A stretch of DNA of 12,561 nucleotides from Bacteriovoracaceae bacterium (GTDB lineage Bacteria > Bdellovibrionota > Bacteriovoracia > Bacteriovoracales > Bacteriovoracaceae): positions 1 through 12,561 of the forward strand of contig SKIL01000203.1 of NCBI GenBank assembly GCA_007116425.1, in the 5' to 3' direction. The notes beneath the pieces are model-generated. The model worked only from the letters and a program-made list of their open reading frames with translations. It did not search any database and was not told the origin of the DNA. The position numbers were made by a program, and so were the translations under genes. Positions 6,973 through 12,561 of the stretch are shown here, in pieces. Positions within the stretch are counted from its first letter, which is position 1, and each line of letters opens with the position of its first letter.

Positions 6973-8045
6973 AAAAGGTAATTTTCACAGGAGGAGGGAG
7001 CGGAGGACATGTCATTCCCGCCCTAACTCTTATAAATGAGCTTAAGAAGCATAAAGTTAAGATTGCCTATATTGGTAGTGAAAAGGCCATTGAATCAGAA
7101 TTGGTCCCAAAGAATAAGATAGAATACTATGCCATTAAGACGGGAAAGCTTCGTCGCTATTTTTCATGGCAAAATTTTACGGATATTTTTCGCCTGTCGA
7201 TTGGAATTATTCAGGCCTTTATTATTTTACTTAAAGAGGGTGGGAAGAAGAATGTTTTAGTCTTTTCTACTGGTGGATATATTTCGGTACCAGTAGCAAT
7301 CGCGTGTAAGCTCTTAGGTGTTGATCTTTATATTCACGAGCAAACCTCAAGAGTTGGACTGGCCAATAAGATAGCTTCACGTTTCGCAAGGAAAGTATTT
7401 ATTTCTTTTGAACAATCAAAAGATTTTTTTCCTTCCTCTAAAGTTATTCACTCCGGTTATCCGATTCGAGAAGAGTTTTTTAAAAGCTATATACGTTCAG
7501 ATATAACTGTTAAGGGAAGAGCTCTTCAGTCTAAGCTTCCTCTCTTATTTATTACAGGAGGAGGAAATGGGTCACTTTTAATCAATCAAAAGATTGAGTC
7601 TGTAATTGATGAGCTCAAAAGAAATTATCAGGTTGTTCATCAGGTCGGTGCTCAATTTGCGCAACATTTTGAGCAATATAATGATGAAAACTATATCAGT
7701 ACTGATTTTATTGGCCCAGAGATGGCAGCACTTTTTAACTGTGCCGATGTCATTATTTCAAGGTCAGGTGCCGGAACTGTTGCCGAACTCATGGCAATGA
7801 GAAAGCGTTCAATCTTTATTCCTTTAAAGATTGCACAAAAAAATGAGCAATTTCACAATGCGATGGCCGCCAAAAATGCTCTCGGATCGTGGGTTATTGA
7901 AGAAGATCACTTTAAGGAGATTGAATTGCTTTCTACTCTTAAGGATTTTTGTGAATCGACGCCAGAAGTTACTAGCGAGCAGGGAGATTTAGAGAGTTTT
8001 TCAAGGGCCCGTCAGTTTTTAGTAGATCAAATTCTTAGGACATAA
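6969..8045 (+). CDS. murG: MurG-family UDP-GlcNAc:lipid I N-acetylglucosaminyltransferase
   Basis: GT28 enzyme that, in the classical case, adds GlcNAc to lipid I at the inner membrane face to make lipid II for peptidoglycan. The N-terminal glycine loop GGGSGGHVIPAL carries the catalytic-type His at residue 14. IHEQTSRVGLANKIA matches the family motif IHEQN-x-x-GLAN. TGGGNGSLLIN corresponds to the UDP-site GGS-x-GA loop. SGAGTVAELMA contains the ribose-binding Glu (273), and KNEQFHNA matches the Q-x-x-NA end motif. At 358 aa it has normal length. The TGKLRRYFS stretch (about 59-67) and the form of the C-terminal motif resemble, from memory, the alternate MurG of Clostridium/Bacillus rather than E. 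coli MurG. The gene lies outside any dcw cluster visible here, so it may be the only MurG or a second copy. It overlaps the flavoprotein stop by 4 nt, and its own 3' end overlaps the opposing regulator gene by 19 nt. Confidence 0.88.
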   Translation: MKKVIFTGGGSGGHVIPALTLINELKKHKVKIAYIGSEKAIESELVPKNKIEYYAIKTGKLRRYFSWQNFTDIFRLSIGIIQAFIILLKEGGKKNVLVFSTGGYISVPVAIACKLLGVDLYIHEQTSRVGLANKIASRFARKVFISFEQSKDFFPSSKVIHSGYPIREEFFKSYIRSDITVKGRALQSKLPLLFITGGGNGSLLINQKIESVIDELKRNYQVVHQVGAQFAQHFEQYNDENYISTDFIGPEMAALFNCADVIISRSGAGTVAELMAMRKRSIFIPLKIAQKNEQFHNAMAAKNALGSWVIEEDHFKEIELLSTLKDFCESTPEVTSEQGDLESFSRARQFLVDQILRT

Positions 8046-8695
8046 CCTCTTGATTTAATCGTTACAAGGTTAGACGAAAAGGGATGCAACTTTTTACGAA
8101 GGTTTGATAGGTGAGTATCAATACTTTGCAAACAGCTATCTCCATTCGGCCACAAGAGCTTTGCAACAGAATCTTTACTGTAAATTCGATTAGGGTTTTT
8201 CGCAAAAAGGTGAATCAGTTTATACTCGAGAGGAGTTAATTGGATATCCTCATTATTAAGTTTAACAGACTGTAATTCGCAATTAAGTTCAAAGTCTTTA
8301 AATGTAATAATTTCACTTTGATTCTTTTTAGAGCCATTAATAAGAACTTTGTTTTTAATTCGGGCAATTAACTCTTTAATTGAAACAGGCTTAGAGATAA
8401 AGTCCTCAGCACCTAGGCTTAGGCCTTCAATCATGACGTCTTCCGAAGGGTCAGCACTCAAGAAAATCACCGGGAAATCATAGAGTTCTCGAATTTTTTG
8501 AAAAAGAGTGAAACCACTCATCTGTGGCATATGAAGGTCGAGGATAATTATATCAGTCGAAGCCTTGGAAAGAAATTCAAAGATTAAAGTTGGATCTTGA
8601 ATCAACTCCAGTTTAAAACTGCTTTCCAATAACTGTTTATAGCTTCGCAAATTGTCTGAAGAGTCATCTACGATGGTCACGTGAATATCGGACAA
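8027..8695 (-). CDS. orphan OmpR/PhoB-family response regulator
   Basis: DNA-binding regulator of 222 aa, expected to be activated by phosphorylation. Receiver domain, residues 1-115: acidic pair Asp10/Asp11, phospho-acceptor Asp53 in IIILDLHMPQMSG, Ser80 at the Thr/Ser switch position and Lys102 in SKP. All active-site residues are present. The C-terminal winged helix, about 128-222, includes LTPLEYKLIHLFAKNPNR, then the recognition helix region SIDTHLSNLRKKL and the wing ending in SRGYVLRI, typical of Trans_reg_C. The start is a TTG at 8693-8695, supported by AGGAG 6 nt upstream on the minus strand; no ATG or GTG competes. No histidine kinase gene is adjacent. The gene converges on murG with a 19-nt 3' overlap and lies 268 nt downstream of typA on the same strand. 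Target genes are unknown. Confidence 0.93.
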   Translation of the reverse strand: MSDIHVTIVDDSSDNLRSYKQLLESSFKLELIQDPTLIFEFLSKASTDIIILDLHMPQMSGFTLFQKIRELYDFPVIFLSADPSEDVMIEGLSLGAEDFISKPVSIKELIARIKNKVLINGSKKNQSEIITFKDFELNCELQSVKLNNEDIQLTPLEYKLIHLFAKNPNRIYSKDSVAKLLWPNGDSCLQSIDTHLSNLRKKLHPFSSNLVTIKSRGYVLRI

Positions 8696-8743
8696 AACCC
8701 TCTCCTGGTTGTGAGCAAAGTACTTTAGTTTTTAAATGTTTCT

Positions 8744-8772
8744 TGTTTATCCATTTCTTTTAACTTTGTAAA
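8744..8772 (-). promoter_or_regulatory. possible promoter for the response regulator gene
   Basis: On the minus strand TTTACA (8767-8772, five of six matches to TTGACA) is followed after 17 nt by TAAACA (8744-8749), a weak -10 box. It lies in a very AT-rich stretch about 50 nt before the TTG start. Such matches are common in AT-rich DNA, so this is tentative. Confidence 0.25.
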
Positions 8773-8815
8773 CTTTTATTTAGTCTAATATTTTTTAGGA
8801 TATATTTCCTCCATT

Positions 8816-8840
8816 GTTTATGATGATAAAACTCATAAAC
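8816..8840. repeat. 8-bp perfect inverted repeat, possible operator
   Basis: GTTTATGA (8816-8823) and TCATAAAC (8833-8840) are perfect inverted copies with a 9-nt spacer. The site lies about 120-145 nt upstream of the response regulator start, where an autoregulatory operator could sit. OmpR-type proteins usually bind direct repeats, which argues against self-binding. As RNA it would form only a weak AU-rich hairpin. Confidence 0.35.
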
Positions 8841-8924
8841 CCTGTTATTTCAATTGCTTGGTGGGGGGCGTTTAAAGTTGTTTATTTTCGAAATCGTCAC
8901 AGAAAATTGCCAGCGAAGTGTATG

Positions 8925-8952
8925 CGCCTACCCTGCGGACTCAAGGTAGGCG
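8925..8952 (-). terminator. hairpin just after typA, putative terminator without a U-tract
   Basis: CGCCTACC (8925-8932) pairs perfectly with GGTAGGCG (8945-8952) around a 12-nt loop. The stem begins 11 nt after the typA stop on the minus strand, where a transcript end is expected. No run of T follows it in the typA direction, so it is not a standard intrinsic terminator. It may stabilise the mRNA 3' end or slow polymerase. Confidence 0.45.
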
Positions 8953-8963
8953 GAGAAATCAAC

Positions 8964-10790
8964 TTACTTTCTTTTAACTGAGCGGAAGTTAGACTCGAGT
9001 ACTTTCTTTCTAATCCGAACAGATTCAGGTGTCACCTCAACCCATTCGTCATTATCAATCCAATCCATCGCCCACTCAAGAGTTCTTGGAGGGATGGGGG
9101 GAAGAATAATGTTAGCATCTTTACCCGCCGTTCTCACACTTGAGAGGTGTTTCTCACGAACAGCGTTGACATTAATATCATTAGTCTTTGAGTGTTCTCC
9201 AATAACCATCCCTTCATAACAGGTCTCTCCAGGAAGAACAAATTGCTTCCCTGATGACAGAAGGTTGAAAAGTGCATAAGGAGTCATCTTACCTGCACGG
9301 TCAGCAACGATTGCTCCGTTTTGTCTTGCGAGCATATCTCCAGCATACGGGCGATGGCCAAGAAACTCACTCGACATGAGGCCTTCACCTCGAGTGTCAG
9401 TAAGAAAAGTTGAGCGATAACCAATCAGTCCACGTGAAGGAATGATGAATTCCATCCGAACTCTGGCCTCTCCAAGTGGCATCATAGTTTCCATAATTCC
9501 CTTACGCTTAGCGAGCTTTTCTGTGATTGGCCCTGAGCAGTCATCTGGAATATCGAGAACAACCTTTTCAAAAGGTTCAAGCTTATTGCCCTCTTCGTCT
9601 TCTGTGAAAAGAACTTCAGGCCGAGAAATCATAAACTCAAAACCTTTTCTTCTTAACTCTTCAAAAACGATGGCCAACTGAAGCTCTCCACGGCCTTTCA
9701 AGCGATAAACTTTAGAGTCATCAGTCGCCTCAAATTTAAGGGCCACATTAAGTCGACAAGCGTCTGTGAGAAATTCTTCAAGTTTACGACTTGTGAGATA
9801 CTCACCCTCTTTACCTGAAAGTGGTGAGGTACTAACTGATACGTTAACCGCAACAGTTGGCGGCTCTACTTCAATTCTTTCAAGTGGCTCAAGTGCATCA
9901 GAGGAACAAATCGAATCACCAATTTGACCATTGGCCAAACCTGCAACCATAACGATTTCTCCCGCCTTTGCACTGTCTACATCACGCGTTTTAAGCGCAT
10001 CAAAAATTTGAATTGATGAAACCTTAAAGTTGGCATTCTTTTCGGCGCCGATACAAGTATAGGACTGGTTTTTTTGAATCGTACCACGACGAATTCTACC
10101 GACTACGAGTGGGCCCAAATAAGATGAGTAAGACAAGTTGGTGACAAGGAGACGCAATTTATCGCCTTCTTCAATTTTGGGTTCTGGGTAATAATCGCTC
10201 ACCATAAAGTCGAGAATCGCCAACATATTATCTGTTTTGACATCGGGATCAGTCGTGGCCCATCCATCTTTGGCAGAACTAAAAAGGATCGGGATATCAA
10301 TATCAAAATCCTCGATATCGTTTGCACTGGCCAATTCAAGTAACAGGTCTTCAACTTCATCTTTAACTTCTGAAATTCTTTGATCTGGGCGGTCAATTTT
10401 ATTGATAACAACCGCGATCTTAATTCCTCTCTCCATTGCTTTTTGAAGGACGAAGCGAGTTTGCGGAAGTGGTCCTTCGGCCGCATCAACTAAGAGTAGA
10501 ACTCCATCAACCATCATGAGTGATCTTTCAACCTCTCCACCGAAGTCGGCGTGCCCAGGAGTGTCTAGAAGGTTTACTTTTGTGTCTTGCCAGACAAAGG
10601 CACAGTTCTTTGCCGTAATTGTGATCCCTCGCTCGCGTTCAATATCGCCAGAGTCCATGACTCGTTCTTGAATTTCTTCGCGTTCACCAAAGGTTCCAGA
10701 TTGTTTTAAAAGTTCATCAACAAGAGTTGTTTTGCCGTGGTCAACGTGGGCGACCACAGCAATGTTTTTCAATTTTTCGGGGGAGCTCAT
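8964..10790 (-). CDS. typA: translational GTPase TypA/BipA
   Basis: Ribosome-associated GTPase of the EF-G-like superfamily, involved in 50S assembly and in stress or cold growth. At 608 aa it is the normal length. GTP-binding motifs are complete: G1 AHVDHGKT (14-21), G2 RGITIT (54-59), G3 DTPGH (76-80), G4 NKID (130-133), and G5 SSA in ILFSSAKDGW (about 168-177). Domain II, the two EF-G-like domains (with GRGELQLAIVFEELRRKGFE typical of TypA) and the lysine-rich C-terminal domain all follow. ATG at 10788-10790 is the start, preceded on the minus strand by GAGG about 8 nt away. It is divergent from the ABC-F gene, so two translation-factor genes share a 94-nt spacer. A hairpin follows its stop codon. 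Confidence 0.98.
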   Translation of the reverse strand: MSSPEKLKNIAVVAHVDHGKTTLVDELLKQSGTFGEREEIQERVMDSGDIERERGITITAKNCAFVWQDTKVNLLDTPGHADFGGEVERSLMMVDGVLLLVDAAEGPLPQTRFVLQKAMERGIKIAVVINKIDRPDQRISEVKDEVEDLLLELASANDIEDFDIDIPILFSSAKDGWATTDPDVKTDNMLAILDFMVSDYYPEPKIEEGDKLRLLVTNLSYSSYLGPLVVGRIRRGTIQKNQSYTCIGAEKNANFKVSSIQIFDALKTRDVDSAKAGEIVMVAGLANGQIGDSICSSDALEPLERIEVEPPTVAVNVSVSTSPLSGKEGEYLTSRKLEEFLTDACRLNVALKFEATDDSKVYRLKGRGELQLAIVFEELRRKGFEFMISRPEVLFTEDEEGNKLEPFEKVVLDIPDDCSGPITEKLAKRKGIMETMMPLGEARVRMEFIIPSRGLIGYRSTFLTDTRGEGLMSSEFLGHRPYAGDMLARQNGAIVADRAGKMTPYALFNLLSSGKQFVLPGETCYEGMVIGEHSKTNDINVNAVREKHLSSVRTAGKDANIILPPIPPRTLEWAMDWIDNDEWVEVTPESVRIRKKVLESNFRSVKRK

Positions 10791-10831
10791 AAAAAAGGCC
10801 TCATAATGGTTTAAAAATCTAAATTTTCCAC

Positions 10832-10837
10832 ATAATA
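10832..10837 (-). promoter_or_regulatory. possible typA -10 element
   Basis: On the minus strand TATTAT is a five-of-six match to the sigma70 -10 box, placed so that transcription would begin about 35-40 nt before the typA ATG. The -35 region at the proper distance (TTTCAA) is poor. Confidence 0.35.
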
Positions 10838-10854
10838 TGGCGTGATTCGCTATT

Positions 10855-10883
10855 TTGAAACTTAAAACGACATAAAGTATAAA
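10855..10883 (+). promoter_or_regulatory. sigma70-like promoter match abutting the ABC-F start codon
   Basis: TTGAAA (10855-10860) and TATAAA (10878-10883) each match five of six consensus bases with an ideal 17-nt spacer. The -10 box ends one base before the ATG at 10885, so transcription from it would start inside the coding region. Either the match is chance, or it serves a shorter product. A weaker pair, TCCACA (10827-10832) and TATTTT (10851-10856), would give a leader of about 20 nt. Confidence 0.35.
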
Positions 10884-10884
10884 T

Positions 10885-12561
10885 ATGATCCAAGTTAATG
10901 CCCTTAAAAAACAATTCGGTCAACGCACTTTATTTGAAAATGTGACTTTTAATGTCAATCCGCGCGAGAGGATTGGTTTGGTCGGTCGAAATGGAACCGG
11001 AAAGTCGACATTATTTAAAATGCTTCTGGGTATAGAGACTCCAGATGAGGGGGAAGTAGTTGTTCCTAAAGGGTACCGTATTGGGACTTTAGAGCAACAT
11101 TTAAAGTTCACTGAACCAACCATTGTCGCCGAATGTGCCACGGCCCTCCCTGCAGATAAAGAATATGAAGTTTATCGTGCAGAGAAGATTCTCTCCGGTC
11201 TTGGCTTTACCGAGGCCGACTTTGAGCGATCTCCCGATGATTTTTCTGGGGGTTATCAGATTCGGATTAATTTAGCGAAAGTTCTTTTAACTGAACCGCA
11301 GATGCTTCTTTTGGATGAGCCTACAAACTATCTTGATATTGTTTCCATGCGCTGGTTAAAGACTGTTTTAAAAACTTTTCCCGGTGAAGTGATCTTAATT
11401 ACTCACGACCGAGACTTTATGGATGATGTTGTGACTCATACCATGGGAATAAATCGGGGACAGGTGAAAAAGATTGAAGGAAATACTGGAAAGTATTATG
11501 AGCAGATCGTGCTCGAAGATGAGATCTATGAAAAGACACGCAAAAATGTCGAAAAGAAAAAGAAAGACTTGCAACAATTTGTCGATCGCTTTCGGGCCCA
11601 GGCCTCAAAAGCATCTCAGGCCCAGTCTAAACTAAAGCAGTTAGAAAAGATGGACGATATGGAGGCCTTGAGTGAAGACTCTGATATGAATCTTCGCTTT
11701 GAATATAAAGATTGTCCTGGAAAGTTTCCACTCAAGGTCGAAGATTTGACTTTCGGCCACACTGAATCTGAACCACTTTTTCAAAATCTCACGTTTGGCC
11801 TAGCAAAAGGAGAACGACTAGGGATTATTGGAAAAAATGGAAAGGGGAAGTCGACACTTTTAAATGTCTTGGCCGGAGAGTTGAGGCCTTGGTCTGGTAA
11901 ACTTACCTGGCATCCTTCGGCAGTTTTTGGCCATTTTGGACAAACGAATGTTCTGCGACTTGACCTCTCCAACACCATTGAGCAAGAAGTTACTGCCGCA
12001 AACCCGAAACTCTCACCAACTCAAATTCGTGGTATCTGTGGGGCCATGCTCTTTACTGGCGATGACGCTAAAAAGAAGATTTCCGTTTTATCGGGGGGAG
12101 AGAGAGCTCGCGTGCTTTTGGGGAAAATTTTGGCCCGGCCATCAAATGTTCTTTTCTTAGATGAACCGACTAACCACTTGGATATGGAATCAATCGAAAT
12201 TCTTATGGATGAACTTCAGAATTACCCGGGTGCTGTCGTGGTCGTTACCCACAGTGAGCGAATGCTTAAAAGATTAACCAAAAATCTTGTGGTGTTTAAA
12301 GAAGGTGGTGCGGAATATTTTAATGGGGGCTATGAGGACTTTCTCCGTCGTGTCGGTTGGGAAGAAGAAGGTGAAGGGCCATCGGGCCACCATCAACTAG
12401 GCTATGAACTTAAACCTCAAAAACAGAATCATAAATTGAGCCGTAAAGAATATAAAAAACTGAGAAGTCAGCTGGTTAAAGACCGGTCTGATACTTTAAA
12501 ACCGCTCAAGAAAAAGGTTGAAGAGGTCGAAGCAAAAATTTTGGACTTAGAGACTAAAAAA
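10885..12561 (+). CDS. ABC-F ATPase, YheS/Uup-like (3' end beyond the window)
   Basis: Soluble duplicated ATPase of the ABC-F class, whose members act on the ribosome and are not transporters. 559 residues are visible with no stop before the window edge. First nucleotide-binding domain: Walker A GRNGTGKST (34-42), signature FSGGYQIR (120-127), Walker B LLLDEP (141-146), switch His174. A charged, coiled-coil interdomain linker follows at about 205-262, including FVDRFRAQASKASQAQSKLK, a typical P-site tRNA interaction motif region. Second domain: Walker A GKNGKGKST (316-324), signature LSGGERAR (402-409), Walker B LFLDEP (423-428), His456. Both ATP sites look active. The tail from about 495 is charged and begins a coiled coil (LKPLKKKVEEVEAKILDLE), as in YheS and Uup. 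The ATG at 10885 opens the conserved MIQVNALKKQFG strand but has no clear Shine-Dalgarno. It is divergent from typA. Confidence 0.95.
   Translation, partial: MIQVNALKKQFGQRTLFENVTFNVNPRERIGLVGRNGTGKSTLFKMLLGIETPDEGEVVVPKGYRIGTLEQHLKFTEPTIVAECATALPADKEYEVYRAEKILSGLGFTEADFERSPDDFSGGYQIRINLAKVLLTEPQMLLLDEPTNYLDIVSMRWLKTVLKTFPGEVILITHDRDFMDDVVTHTMGINRGQVKKIEGNTGKYYEQIVLEDEIYEKTRKNVEKKKKDLQQFVDRFRAQASKASQAQSKLKQLEKMDDMEALSEDSDMNLRFEYKDCPGKFPLKVEDLTFGHTESEPLFQNLTFGLAKGERLGIIGKNGKGKSTLLNVLAGELRPWSGKLTWHPSAVFGHFGQTNVLRLDLSNTIEQEVTAANPKLSPTQIRGICGAMLFTGDDAKKKISVLSGGERARVLLGKILARPSNVLFLDEPTNHLDMESIEILMDELQNYPGAVVVVTHSERMLKRLTKNLVVFKEGGAEYFNGGYEDFLRRVGWEEEGEGPSGHHQLGYELKPQKQNHKLSRKEYKKLRSQLVKDRSDTLKPLKKKVEEVEAKILDLETKK

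Noticed and set aside
8043..8072. TAACCT...AGGTTA hairpin after murG as a terminator
   Set aside because: The stem is AU-rich with a bulge, no T-run follows, and it lies within the coding sequence of the opposing regulator.
10199..10489. 96-aa open frame on the minus strand within typA
   Set aside because: It is a shifted frame of typA with no family features or ribosome site; the same holds for the other short frames inside leuS, the cytochrome, flavoprotein and ABC-F genes.

Overview
The window is about 12.6 kb of a low-GC (roughly 40% by eye) Gram-negative bacterial chromosome. It is densely coded, with housekeeping genes next to envelope and signalling genes. The mix of a periplasmic c-type cytochrome, a metal ABC permease, TTG starts and AT-rich DNA studded with GGCC would fit a Bdellovibrionota lineage of the Bacteriovorax/Halobacteriovorax kind. 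That assignment is inference from general character, not from a marker gene. I see no phage, IS, CRISPR, tRNA or rRNA.

Layout. Bases 1-889 hold the tail of an upstream gene and a ZnuB/MntB-type metal ABC permease (+). Bases 987-1571 encode a small LOV-type blue-light/flavin sensor with a degenerate kinase dimerisation tail (+). It converges, with 12 nt between stop codons, on leuS (1584-4355, -), a long leucyl-tRNA synthetase of the kind I associate with Bacteroidota. A 185-bp divergent spacer follows. Next is a tightly coupled three-gene + strand operon (4541-8045): an exported mono-heme cytochrome c'-like protein with a helical-repeat tail, a BaiN/HI0933-family flavoprotein, and a MurG-family glycosyltransferase. 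The gene joints overlap by 1 and 4 nt. The 3' end of murG overlaps by 19 nt the 3' end of an orphan OmpR/PhoB response regulator (8027-8695, -). Upstream of that regulator is a 268-nt spacer with two hairpins, then typA/bipA (8964-10790, -). Divergent from typA, across 94 nt, is an ABC-F ATPase (10885 to the window end, +), cut off by the window.

How they work together. leuS, typA and the ABC-F gene serve translation. The cytochrome, flavoprotein and MurG-like genes look co-translated and may join redox chemistry to cell-envelope work. The LOV protein and the response regulator are both signalling proteins without a kinase partner in view. The points most worth a second look are the LOV protein with a DHp-like tail that lacks the phospho-acceptor histidine and the ATPase domain, and the cytochrome/flavoprotein/MurG operon.
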